Shown in pieces: positions 1-10,882 of a stretch of 64,000 bases of DNA. The DNA comes from Litoditis marina (lineage: Eukaryota > Nematoda > Chromadorea > Rhabditida > Rhabditidae). Position 1 is the stretch's first letter. Each line of letters begins with the position of its first letter. Position numbers and translations under genes: made by a program. The stretch is from assembly GCA_964036275.1 (NCBI GenBank), contig OZ038435.1, positions 16,876,270 through 16,940,269 on the forward strand, given 5' to 3'. The notes below the pieces were generated by a model, which saw only the letters and a list, made by a program, of their open reading frames with translations, was not told the origin of the DNA and made no database searches.

Positions 1-765
1 AGAAAACATGCAAACAACGTACACCAAGTTACAACTTACAATTGAGTTAATGGAATCACGCTTTTCGTATTATTTCAAGTTTTTGTCATAAAAAATGTAC
101 TTTGTGTTGTTCGATTAGTTCGATAGATCAAATTTGATTAGATTTTCTATAGAACATTTCCCTAAATTGGTAGTATTGCAGATTGAAGTGCGCCGAGTCA
201 GCGAGCCACATACACAAGAAAAACTCAAAGTAAACAATGGCTCAAATCAAATGATGTCGAGAACGCAGAGAATTTGAACTAGTACTCCACCCTCCCCGAA
301 AAAAAACTATGGGTAGAGAAATGAGAAACGCTTGTAACTTCATAACTGGCTTAACATATCAATTGAAATTTCACTAAAACTGGGCGTCGTTGAAAGGTTC
401 TATTAAACATTTGAACAACTACAAATTTTCGTTCATGTTCTTGGATTTTTTAAACTCGCTTTCGAAAATAAATAGAAATTGAAACTAAGACTGGCGAACC
501 GTTACGTTTATTCAAAACAGAGGTTAATGAATTTAATTCTGAATTTAAAAAAATTACCTTTTACTATAAATAGAGTTTATATTTCTTTGCACATAGATCA
601 AAGGTTCCCCCTAAGTGTCATCACAAAGTAGAATGAGCGACCAAATAGTCGTTTATTCAATTGAGATAAGGAGTAGAGAGACTGCCATGATCTCTCGTTC
701 TCTCTCACTCTCTCTAATTGATCATCGCATTTCAACTAGTGGGGGGATAAGGGGCTGGGGGAGAT
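1..765. other. Non-coding flank, no gene seen
   Basis: AT-rich sequence left of the retroelement. I find no convincing exon, RNA gene or family repeat in it. CT-rich patches appear near 690-715, before the GA microsatellite begins. Confidence 0.5.
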
Positions 766-813
766 AAGGATAGGGAGAGGGGGAAGTGAGAGAGAGAGAG
801 GGGGAGGGAGAGA

Positions 814-860
<47 letters not shown>

Positions 861-884
861 AAGAGGGAGAAGAGAGATAGGGAG
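766..884. repeat. (GA)n microsatellite at the 3' end of the Penelope-like element
   Basis: Almost pure GA/GGA purine tract, running directly into the 3' end of the minus-strand Penelope-like element. Another GA-rich tract lies on the far side of the insertion at 6481-6600, so the whole tandem insertion appears to sit inside a GA-rich locus. Confidence 0.85.
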
Positions 885-1454
885 AGATGAGAGGAGAAGA
901 CATGTAGAACGTATTCTACAGAGTGTATTACTTAAGAAATATGGAAACTAAAGAGTTTATGTCTGATTTCGCCCTTAAGCTCAATATCAGACAGAAGCTC
1001 GCCAATTTCAGGTTAGTAGGGCTGTAGTTATCAATTTTGATTATTATATGAATCTATCGATTCTTCAGTTGAGCCTAACCTACCGGTTCTACCACTAATA
1101 AAATATGAAAAAACAACCTATTCAACTTAGTTATCAAAGCTAAAAAACAACTAACTCATGAGTAATAAAACCTTAAACTAGACAGATAAACTAGAAACAG
1201 AAAGATCTAGCAAATAAGATAGAGTAGTGTTACTTATATAAAACAAACAAAACTGTTTTTAGTTTAGTTTCCAAATTGATCCAAAAAATTTTTGATAATG
1301 ATTTCAAAATATTTTTTCTTGAAATTGACTTTATTTTATTTTAAAGTTTATTCTCTAACAGGAACAGAGAAACTTAGTGTGAAGGAGTAAGAAGTGGTGC
1401 GAAATTTGAGAGGATCACATTTACTACTGATGAAAATTTAAAGAAAATGAGGAT

Positions 1455-1492
<38 letters not shown>

Positions 1493-1631
1493 GAGGTACC
1501 TTATTTTCCTTCCTTGACCTGTCGTGTCGTGGGAATATAGCTGGGGGTAATATAGACAGTAGCTGCCTGCGCAGGCATGTAGGAATGTGTAGTGAAATGA
1601 ACGTTATCCCCTATTTATACTTTTTCTCAGG

Positions 1632-3330
1632 TCAAAACTGAGTGGTGTGATTGTTTTGATCTATGTGCGTATTTACCGTAGTCTGCCTCAATTCCTCTAT
1701 GAATCTTTTTATTTTGTCCAAATTATTGAAGCTGTACTTTATCATTAGGGTTTTATTTTTCAGAATATTCAGCAAAATTATTTTGTTCATATATTGATCA
1801 TCATGCCCATTAGTTTTGTATACCTGGTAGAGTTCCTTGCATCTTTTCTCGAAATCATCTTTATTGCTGCAGCAACGTGAAAATCTGGTTAACTCACCTG
1901 CTATAGTGTTCGCTGCTATGCTGCTATGTATGTTTGAGTGCTTATGGGGATATTTTAATATTTTGAAATCGTAATCATCTGTTTTGTTGTATAACGCTGT
2001 GTTTATAATTCTATTTGACACTTTGAGCTCTAAATCTAGAAATGTGCACTTGCTATTAGTTTCATTAGTTTTTTCCAAAGATAAGGAGTTATCGTACATG
2101 TTTTCACAATCTCGTAAAAAGTTATTCACATCATCACTGATTAATAAAATGTCATCCATATATCTACAGGCAACATATCTATTTTTGTTAAATTTGTTTT
2201 TGTTTAGTAGTATGTGTCTAGTTTCCATTGCAAGAAGGGTTAAATCTGCAATTAGTGGTGAGGCGTTGTTTCCTTGTGGAATTCCTTTCTTTTGCTGATA
2301 AATTTTGTTTCCGTAGGTCGCAAAGCTGTTTTGTAGTATGTAGTCTAGTAAAAATTGGATATCCTGTATTGTGTAGTTGAGTTTATTCACTTGGATGTTA
2401 GAGCTGTAATTATATCGGCCTTTTTGATTTCTGATCAGATAACCATTGGAAGTGCCGGAGTTTTTGAAGCATATTTGTAGAATATAACTTATTGAATTAA
2501 ATACGACCGAATGTGGTAGATTGGTGAACAAACTTGTGAAGTCGGCCGTAAACAGTTCCGCTTTATGTGCTCTTTGATCTTTAAGTATATTCAGTAGTTC
2601 ATAACTTCCAGAGATAGACCAGTATAAACGGATTCCACTTCTACTTTCTATTGTTTTACAGTACCTCATATAATGTTTCTTGACAAAACTTAGTATATCT
2701 CTTAGTTCAAGTGACAGCTCTTTGACGCTACTTGTTCTGGCACCTGTGATAAAACGAAATTTAATGGGGGTTTTATGCATTTTGGGAATGCCGTATATGA
2801 GAGGTATATCCTTGAACGTATCGTTAATTGGTTTTCTGAGTATGTTAGAGGTAGTTTGTTGGTGTTTTCTGCTAATTTCCGTGCTATTTTCTCTGCTGTA
2901 TATTTGGTATGTTCCTGTCTGATTAATAGTGGTATTTGTGGTCCAATCGTATCCCATCTCGGTGTTCATGAATTGTAGATAGTAGATACTGTTTCTTACA
3001 TGTGAAAGCATAGTTGCAGTTAGCCTTGTCTATCGGTGTGATTATGAAGTAAGTTCTTAGTTTTTTGATATCTTGATTCACTTGTTGTAAATTATAGTTC
3101 ATTTTGTTAGAACCATATGGTTTGTAGTTTAAGTCAGCGATTGATTTAATGATTGTATCATATATTTTTTGTCTGTTTTCTTGAGTTAGTTTATGATATT
3201 TGCTCAATTTATCTGTATGGGACTTGACTCTCTCGATTAGTGTATGTTTAAAGTCATTAAAACTGTAAGTCCCAGGTATTCTAAACTTGGTGCCCTTTTC
3301 TAATATCGATTTCAAATCTGACTGTTGCAT
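1632..3330 (-). pseudogene. Penelope-type reverse transcriptase, frameshifted
   Basis: The RT lies in two frames. The first (3330-2923) holds the N-terminal part, including ITPIDKANCNYAF, the conserved DK-containing first block of Penelope-like RTs. The second (3011-1632, 459 residues by open frame) carries TADFTSLFTNLPH, KKGIPQGNNASPLIADL, the catalytic RYMDDILL (YxDD) and FLDLELK. It ends with a basic C-terminal region containing KYPHKHSNIHSSIA. The frames overlap at 2923-3011, so one frameshift separates the fingers from the palm. This may be a mutation, or less likely programmed frameshifting. No endonuclease follows the RT, which supports the permuted order. Confidence 0.85.
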
Positions 3331-3548
3331 TATGTCTGCGCTGCCGTTTATAATATGTCCAAAGTGCGGTTAACATATTGCGCAAAGTTATTTTGTTTAC
3401 AAATACATTCGAGCTCATTATTTCGGTTATTGTAGTATGATTCAATTGTTTTAGAAAATATTGTAGTTGAAAACTTTACTGCAAAATGGTTTGTCGTATT
3501 CATACTGTATGAGGGTTCTTAGGTATGGAATGCTACTAGTACTTGAGA

Positions 3549-4553
3549 TTATGTTCTAAGATTGTTGTTATTGAAAACTTTTCTGAGATTAATTCTTTCT
3601 ATGCTAATATCTAAGAATGGTATGGAAATATGATGCGTGTTTTCTTTGGGTTTAATCTCACGTTTCTTCCAGTAGTATTTGGTTAAACAAGCATACATAG
3701 CGTACTTTGTGTTCATGGACAAAGTATGGAATACGGGGTCAGATACAATGAATTCTATGATTTTATTAAGTTCGTAGTTTTTAAGTTGTCTAATTTTTCT
3801 GCTCATTTGTTTAACAGATCGTGTTTCAAAGTTCTGTATGTATTCGTCCAAGTCAAAATTGTTACGTCCTGTAGGGTTACGCTTTTTATGAGCACTTTTA
3901 TATCTTTTAACTGTCATTCCATGGTACGGGTTAAGTTTTTTATTGAATGGATCAGATTGCTCAGTAATATTACCGTAGCCTTTTATTTGATCATTGAGAC
4001 CAAATGGTGCTGCTGTTTGTAGCAACTTGATCCAGTAAAGTTCTTTATCTGTTCGTATCTGTTTGTTATCGCAATCTATGTTGTCTAATATTGATATTGT
4101 AAAACTCTCTGCGTTATGACCGGGTAGTTTAAAATGACTAGCTATGTAGGTATGACTTTTATCACTTCGGAAGGTGTGTTTATGTCCGCTCATTCTTTTT
4201 CTCAGATTACTTTGGGTTTCTCCAACGTACTGTAATGCACATATTTTGCATGTCATAAGATAAATCAAGTTGAAACTCTTGCAGGTAGTATTTAAATCTT
4301 TGATTGTTTTAACTCGGTATCCAGTTTGTGTGCTAGTTACATAGTTTTCGAAGTTGATTTTTGGGCAGATAATACATCTCGTGTCTCCACATGATACACC
4401 TCTATTTTCTGTATAAAAAGAAGTGTTAATATATTTAACATTGTTCCTTACTCTTTTTGACGTGAAATTTGACGAAAGATAATACGATTTAGATGTGTTA
4501 TTTGTGTTGTTTGGTCGTTGATCCAAGTGGGAGGGAGACCTTTCCCATCCCAC
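3549..4553 (-). CDS. GIY-YIG endonuclease ORF of the Penelope-like element
   Basis: A 334-residue ORF starting at the ATG at 4553. The GIY-YIG fold is visible as LIYLMTCKICALQYVGET (residues near 95-112), with a downstream Arg in LRKRMSGH, a His in ASHFKLPGH and a Glu in DKELYWIKLL, the usual order of catalytic positions in this nuclease family. A cysteine cluster (CGDTRCIIC, residues near 56-64) precedes it and may be the zinc-binding knuckle reported for N-terminal endonucleases of Naiad-type elements. The ORF ends about 220 bp before the first RT frame. The intervening DNA has no single open frame, so either two proteins are made or the copy has decayed. The likely role is target nicking for target-primed reverse transcription. 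Confidence 0.85.
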   Translation of the reverse strand: MGWERSPSHLDQRPNNTNNTSKSYYLSSNFTSKRVRNNVKYINTSFYTENRGVSCGDTRCIICPKINFENYVTSTQTGYRVKTIKDLNTTCKSFNLIYLMTCKICALQYVGETQSNLRKRMSGHKHTFRSDKSHTYIASHFKLPGHNAESFTISILDNIDCDNKQIRTDKELYWIKLLQTAAPFGLNDQIKGYGNITEQSDPFNKKLNPYHGMTVKRYKSAHKKRNPTGRNNFDLDEYIQNFETRSVKQMSRKIRQLKNYELNKIIEFIVSDPVFHTLSMNTKYAMYACLTKYYWKKREIKPKENTHHISIPFLDISIERINLRKVFNNNNLRT

Positions 4554-5508
4554 AGGAAGAAAGTTGATTTCACCAGGGCTGCTGGCTTGGGGAGGCTGGT
4601 CAGGGCCTACCGTCTGGTTCTATCATGGAGGCGTCAGAGGTCACTCTCTTCGCGACCAACCTCTGACTTGTATAAACCCCATCAGTCAAGAACCCCTTTT
4701 TAAAATGAGGATTATGCCCTCATGGGATAGTGCATACACATAGTCATTTATTTAGGAATGTAATTAGGGCAATTAGTGTAGTATGAGATAGAGTTAAAGA
4801 GGGTTTTATGAATGAAAGTAGCTGTTGAAAGGAGTGATGAATATAATAGTTATATACTTGTATGTAAAGGTTAAGTCAAAAAGAAGAAATAATTTTAGAC
4901 AAAAAAGGAAGGGATTAGGCTAAAGAAATGAATTTGGAAGGAAAAGAGGAAAAAAGGAGTAAGGAACAATTAGAGTGTTTTGTATAGATAATATGATACT
5001 ATTATTAAGATAGCTGATATGTAATGTTATATAATTGAATAGTGTATTATTAATTGGATTAGTATGTGAAGATAGTCGAGAGTTTACTAGATAGTGCATT
5101 ATTTATTGGAGTTTACTAATCAGTTTGACGGTTCATTATTTAACAATAATTGCATACAGTTTCTTATGAACAACAGTTTGTTATAATTCTTTATACGAAT
5201 GATTATAGAGTAGTATAGTTTATGTTAAAATTAAGGTTGTTATTAGTTTACCAATTAAGGTAAACTGGGTCCCGCCTTAGCGGTAGGCATACATCCTTAG
5301 ATATATGCTGTGTCACCCTGTGGGTGTACCGAGGCCGAAGCCAGGGTGCGGCCGAAGCCAGGTTGTGTGACCTTAAAGGTCACACGAATGCTATATAATA
5401 CTCTGCAGTTAAGAGAAAATTTTAAGAGGTGAATGTATATTTCCATAGAAAGCAAGGTCTGGACAAATCATAGATTTATCTCAAAATCCTCAACTAACTA
5501 CGGAAAAG

Positions 5509-6080
5509 AGAGATGAGAGGAGAAGACATGTAGAACGTATTCTACAGAGTGTATTACTTAAGAAATATGGAAACTAAAGAGTTTATGTCTGATTTCGCCC
5601 TTAAGCTCAATATCAGACAGAAGCTCGCCAATTTCAGGTTAGTAGGGCTGTAGTTATCAATTTTGATTATTATATGAATCTATCGATTCTTCAGTTGAGC
5701 CTAACCTACCGGTTCTACCACTAATAAAATATGAAAAAACAACCTATTCAACTTAGTTATCAAAGCTAAAAAACAACTAACTCATGAGTAATAAAACCTT
5801 AAACTAGACAGATAAACTAGAAACAGAAAGATCTAGCAAATAAGATAGAGTAGTGTTACTTATATAAAACAAACAAAACTGTTTTTAGTTTAGTTTCCAA
5901 ATTGATCCAAAAAATTTTTGATAATGATTTCAAAATATTTTTTCTTGAAATTGACTTTATTTTATTTTAAAGTTTATTCTCTAACAGGAACAGAGAAACT
6001 TAGTGTGAAGGAGTAAGAAGTGGTGCGAAATTTGAGAGGATCACATTTACTACTGATGAAAATTTAAAGAAAATGAGGAT

Positions 6081-6122
<42 letters not shown>

Positions 6123-6480
6123 GAGGTACCTTATTTTCCTTCCTTGACCTGTCGTGTCGTGGGAATATAGCTGGGGGTAATATAGACAGTAGCTGCCTGC
6201 GCAGGCATGTAGGAATGTGTAGTGAAATGAACGTTATCCCCTATTTATACTTTTTCTCAGGTCAAAACTGAGTGGTGTGATTGTTTTGATCTATGTGCGT
6301 ATTTACCGTAGTCTGCCTCAATTCCTCTATGAATCTTTTTATTTTGTCCAAATTATTGAAGCTGTACTTTATCATTAGGGTTTTATTTTTCAGAATATTC
6401 AGCAAAATTATTTTGTTCATATATTGATCATCATGCCCATTAGTTTTGTATACCTGGTAGAGTTCCTTGCATCTTTTCTC
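5509..6480 (-). mobile_element. 5'-truncated tandem copy of the Penelope-like element
   Basis: This segment repeats 885-1858 almost perfectly by eye; the visible difference is the length of the internal GA tract (6084-6119). It contains only the last 72 or so RT codons (6262-6480) and the 3' region. At 6480 RT coding sequence changes abruptly to GA repeats. In element orientation the truncated copy lies upstream of, and abuts, the full copy, the arrangement called a pseudo-LTR in Penelope elements. Near-identity suggests recent insertion. Confidence 0.85.
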
Positions 6481-6660
6481 GAGAGAGAGAGATAGGAGAG
6501 AGAGGGAGAAGAGAGAGAAAGAGGGTGAGAGAAGAAGAGATGGAGAGAGACCGAGTGAGAGAGAAAGAGATAAAGGGAGATAGAGAGAAGAGGAGAGAAA
6601 GGTCATAGGTCATGGATGAATGGGATGAAATATTGGAACTTGGAACCTCCCCCCCTCTCT
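6481..6660. repeat. GA-rich tract at the truncation point of the Penelope copy
   Basis: Imperfect GA/GGA purine-rich sequence begins exactly where RT homology ends. It probably belongs to the pre-insertion locus, together with the tract at 766-884. Open frames running through it are chance fusions of the RT tail with repeat sequence. Confidence 0.75.
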
Positions 6661-7344
6661 TCCTCATTTCATTATGTTTACTCCATCAAGCGGTTAATCG
6701 ACTAAACGTATGAATGTAATGTAATGGGAAATGAAACATAAAAGTCAGCTGCTAGTAAATAAACATACCACATGATGTTTAGATGGAGCTTGATAGCTTA
6801 GAACAACGGGTTTCCGCTTCAAGGCGGGAATTTTTCCATAGAACATGGAACTTAGAACTTCAAATACGCAGAAAATCACATCAAACTACAAGCCAATCTG
6901 TCTATTAAAATCATACCCTAAATGCCTCAGAGTTGTGACTTTTTCAAACAGGGGGGTTTTGCCCTTCCCCTCAGCCATTATAAGGGGGTTTTGCCCTTAA
7001 TTTCGAAAATCGCTAAATCAGAAAATTTTTGAGGGGGGGGGGGGGTTTGCCCAAATCTTCGGACCAAAAATAGGGGTTTTTTTTCTCAAAACGCTGAGCA
7101 TTTAGGGTATGATTAAAATACTAAGCTAGCTATATGTAGTTTCCTACCACCCGGCTTTTCAGTTGATATCAAAACCACACTCTCTATGTCAAATTGACAA
7201 CTATCAGATAAAAAAACACCGAATAACGCCCCAATACTACCGTACCCCCATAAAGATTGTTCTAGAACACTAGAGAACGTATAGCTGTCTCCCTGTCGAT
7301 ATCTCAGACTGGTCGGGGACAACCCCCCCCCCCAATGTGCGACC
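6661..7344. other. Gene-free spacer with G-homopolymer repeats
   Basis: No exon recognised. 6950-7080 holds repeated GGGGGTTTTGCCC-like segments and a run of about 14 G at 7032-7046. A run of C lies near 7323. These resemble the G/C-homopolymer dispersed repeats found later near 33000 and 45600. Confidence 0.5.
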
Positions 7345-8010
7345 ACGCGCCAGTATTACGTACGGAAAATCACGTGCGAAGTACAGCGGGGGCTATCCCG
7401 AGGGTTCGTCTATAGCTTTGTGTTCTTGATAGATTACAGGTGCGCAAAGCGCAATGGAAAAGTGTATTGACTTTTATTGACTTAAGGAAAATAACTTATT
7501 GGCTTGAGGATAAGGAGTTTTCATGGTTTATTCTTCAATCTTCATTCTTATTATAAATTTGGCAAGCTTAGCTAACTATCCTAATAAAACATGAACAGAC
7601 CAATTTCTGATTCAACATTCAAAATAGACGGCCGTATTACGTACAGATACGAAATATCACGTCACGTGCGAAGTACAACGGGGCTTTCCCGAGGGACCTC
7701 TTCTATGTTGTGTATATACTGGCTTTCTTAATCGATTGCAAAAGCGCAATGGAAAAACGTATTGACAGAGGCAGTTTCTTACAGTTTATAGGTTCATAGA
7801 ATTACAGCTCACCAATATATGATATACCCTGGGGAAAAAAGGATAATTTTTGACAAATTTGATGTGGTGATGGCGATTTCAATGAAATTATAAGATTAGA
7901 TGTATTCAATCGAAGAACGGGTTATTTTTGCGAGAGCAGTCCGACGTTACTGTAGTGTATTCTTTGATAGATTACAAGTGCGCTGCAGAAAAATATATTG
8001 ACACAAGGAG
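7345..8010. repeat. Three diverged direct repeats
   Basis: Segments near 7345-7490, 7632-7775 and 7925-8010 share, in order, an ATTACGTAC-like start, CACGTGCGAAGTACA, GGGGCT..CCCGAGGG, a TTGATAGATTACA-like block, GCGCAATGGAAAA and TATTGAC. The third copy retains only the distal half. No coding potential is seen; they look like decayed copies of one non-autonomous repeat. Confidence 0.6.
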
Positions 8011-8539
8011 TTTCAGTCCAATATCTCAAAACCAAAATACAAGGTCAAAATACAGACCACAAGTTCATAAGATCAAGAGATTACCCACATAGGAACTTCT
8101 AGCCGACAGTTAAGACACTGGTAGAACGGTAGTAATAGTTAAACTGTGGTGATATGGTCGTAAACGTCCCGCGATTCAGTAGTAAACTTCTGGTAACGTT
8201 GAATGACGATTACTACCAGTATATCGGTTATATATCTCAAGTAACTTCAAAACTGAACTAGATATCTAATACCAGATGTGATACCTATACTAGATACGGA
8301 TGTCTGGGAGACTGCTCTGCAGGCTTCTGGCTGTTTTTGGTTTAATTACCCAAGTTTGAGGTACTTTTCACCTCTTATGCGAGCTCAGTATTTAGTACGT
8401 GGGGACTAGATACTAGAAGGGCCATAAAAGGATAATTAAATTTTGTTTTATAAAATGAATAATTTTTAAGTGTTTTATATTCGATAATTCGAAATAATTG
8501 TACTGCTGTTTCACTGCCGTTGAACTACAGCTTTACTGG

Positions 8540-8652
8540 CGTTGTACTGCAGTAGCGACACCGTACTACTACCGTTTTACGGCTAGCGATACTGCAGTAA
8601 CACTACCAGTGAAACGGTGGTAGTACGGTGTCGCTACTGTAGTAGAACGCCG
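8540..8652. repeat. Short fold-back repeat
   Basis: Left arm 8540-8582 (containing GTAGCGACACCGTACTACTA) is the near reverse complement of right arm 8606-8652, leaving a short loop. It would form a hairpin of about 40 bp. Probably a small MITE or fold-back element. Confidence 0.7.
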
Positions 8653-10679
8653 GTTTTATCTTTACAGTGCACTGTAGGATACATCATTTTTATCCCTCTC
8701 CCCATCACGCAAATTTCCCAATTTTACTTTTCCCAGGAAAAAAACATGCGATGTACCTTTCTCGTCCATATCGCGAAATTAGCCAATTTTGATGGAAATG
8801 CAATCATGAAGTTTTACATATTTTTCAAAAAAACTACTTTTATAAACACTCTTCATACGATACTCGTATGTGACAGATAGATCGATAGAGTATTCTCCTA
8901 ATAATCCAAATAGCTACCAGTTGACAGCAATATACCGAAACTCTGAAACCTGCCATGAATCTGGGGGCCATATTTATCTGTTTCATTTATTACATCGCAC
9001 ATGTATTGATTTGGGAAGGGAAGGGGGGAAGCCCGCGGCTCGCCCACGCGTGAAACATCGTTAGCCGGCCACAATCACTTATATCTTTTGGGGGTTAGGA
9101 GGGAGCAGTATTTAAAAAAAATCCTTATCTCGACGGTATTTGGTGACACTTTTTCAGTTTACCTCATTAAAATGAAAAAAGAAAACTGGGTAACCCTTCA
9201 ATCTGATGAAAAAATGAGTTAGATTATCTTTATCTAACTTAGATAAAGAAAAAGTATTTTATTTAGTAATTGCTGTGCTGAAAATTATGTGAAATTTAGG
9301 GTTAAAACCAAACACTAGTAAGGTCCGAGTGAGCGACAAAAAGTAGTCCGTTTCCTGATGTGAACACGTGAACATTTTTATATTTTTCGTCAAAATGCCG
9401 TTTCTGAAACTTTCGACTACTTTACTTACAGTTACGATATCTAGTTATTTCCATACGAACAAAATAACTTGGTTTCACCCACGATCACAAGACTTTTGGA
9501 ATGTATGTGTCATAGAAGTTACAGTTATAGTTATGAGCATGTGCTCGGGATTTCGGGAAAATATGTGCTTAAAATCGTCTTCGCCCAGGGTGAAAAACAA
9601 TTTAAGTACACTTTTCAGTGAACACATTCTTACAACGTGTGAACAGGTTGTCCTCAAAAAGATGATACTTGAGCAACAAACGAACAACGAACTGATATGT
9701 CATACATCTCTGTGACGCAGTTGTCTGCTGTAAGAAGAAAGAAACCACTTGCTCACATCCTCTACGTCAGCTCGACTCGGAAACACCCGAAAAAGAAAAA
9801 CATACTTATGGAAACTTGTGTTAGTCTGAAAATGTTTAGATCGTGCTCGATGCTCATGCATCAATATTCTAACGGGAACCGACGATAGTCCGTAGTCGTA
9901 TGACTGATGAAACAGTAGCTCTCGCTACCTACCACAAGACCTTATGACGAGTATTAGTGGTGAGTATAGCGAAGACCGATGAATATATATCAATGGTGAA
10001 TCGTTGCGTAGTTTGGTAAAAATGAAGAAGAAAAGGTTCTGTGGTTCTGTCAAATCTCCACAGCTCATGGGATCAAGAACAATTGCACCACCGATCTGGT
10101 ACGTGAGCAGAACGCTGATAGACTGACGGAACATAAAAAGCAAAGGAAAAGCTTTTGAAATACAAACGTATTCAGGGTAGGGCAAAATCTAAAAATTGAA
10201 AATTGAAAACAGCAAAATTTTCACGCGTCGTGCCGAAAATTGGAGAACAACAGTGTAGTTTAGTAAGTAATTCGCACCGTACACCCTGCGCAAAAATTAA
10301 TCTTTTTATTTCCAAATTTTTTTGATAAATACTGATAATACCTCTAAATTTGATTTTTCTCAAATTTTAGACGGCTATTGATGATTTATCTATCCTGGAC
10401 GAAGTTAGCGTCAACCAGACAGTGTTAATAGACGAGGAAGCGTGTATTCAACAGCCACTCACTCACGTTAAAATATTTTCTGTTTTCTAAGAATGGGTAA
10501 AACGTAAATGTTTAGAAGAAGTGTTCTCAAATTTGCCGTTTGGGTTTTCGGAACGTAGTGGGTTTTCGAAACGTGCCTGATGAACGGTACGTGTAGGTCT
10601 TTTCTCTATCCTGCTGATCACGATGTATAATGCAGTTCAACTCACGCTTTTGGCATGTCCGGAACTCCAGTTTTCATTG
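8653..10679. other. Intergenic DNA, no secure gene
   Basis: Only weak signals. A possible small exon at 10024-10101 starts with an ATG and ends at a GTACGT donor. An acceptor-like TTTTAG at 10370 is followed by a 39-codon open stretch to a stop at 10490. Either could be a 5' exon of the SAM-domain gene to the right, but their phases do not join simply, so no gene is called. Confidence 0.4.
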
Positions 10680-10815
10680 AAGAAACGGGTCCCTCCCAAA
10701 TCCAACCGGCCGGGAACCGATCACTAGAGAGGCCCGGTTCTCCAATAACCGGTAGATCGGTTTCTCGTTCGTTTCGGAAAGGTCCCGGTTCTCCAGTGAA
10801 TTTGCCACTCTCTTC
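10680..10815. repeat. CCGGTTCTCCAGTGAAT-family repeat
   Basis: Contains GGTCCCGGTTCTCCAGTGAA and related inverted motifs, sharing its terminal sequence with the fold-back element at 11935-12252. It appears to be a diverged member of the same MITE family, just upstream of the SAM-domain exon. Confidence 0.55.
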
Positions 10816-10882
10816 GTAGCTCAATTTCTCTTACCCAACAACTAGTTGCTCCGAAATAGTGTACGCTGCGTATTCCAGGTAG

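Larger units (their letters stand above)
885..5504 (-). mobile_element. Penelope-like element, Naiad-like permuted type, nearly full length
   Basis: Retroelement read on the minus strand. A structured leader (about 5500-4554) is followed by a GIY-YIG endonuclease ORF (4553-3549), a reverse transcriptase in two overlapping frames (3330-2923 and 3011-1632) and a 3' region (1631-885) with an internal GA tract at 1458-1490. In canonical Penelope elements the endonuclease follows the RT. Here it precedes it, as described for the Naiad/Chlamys group of Penelope-like elements. The 3' region and the RT C-terminus are repeated at 5509-6480, giving a head-to-tail tandem typical of these elements. A short inverted repeat (GTAGAA, 4 nt, TTCTAC) lies near the 3' end at 904-919. 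The frame breaks in and before the RT suggest that this copy is dead or needs frameshifting. Confidence 0.85.

Noticed and set aside
1050..1110. Hammerhead ribozyme in the Penelope 3' region
   Set aside because: The minus strand contains CTGAAGA near 1064, but no following GAAA core or matching stems were found.
10024..10101. First exon of the SAM-domain gene (ATG to GTACGT donor)
   Set aside because: Joining it to the next acceptor (10371) creates a stop at the junction, and no other acceptor gives the SAM frame convincingly.
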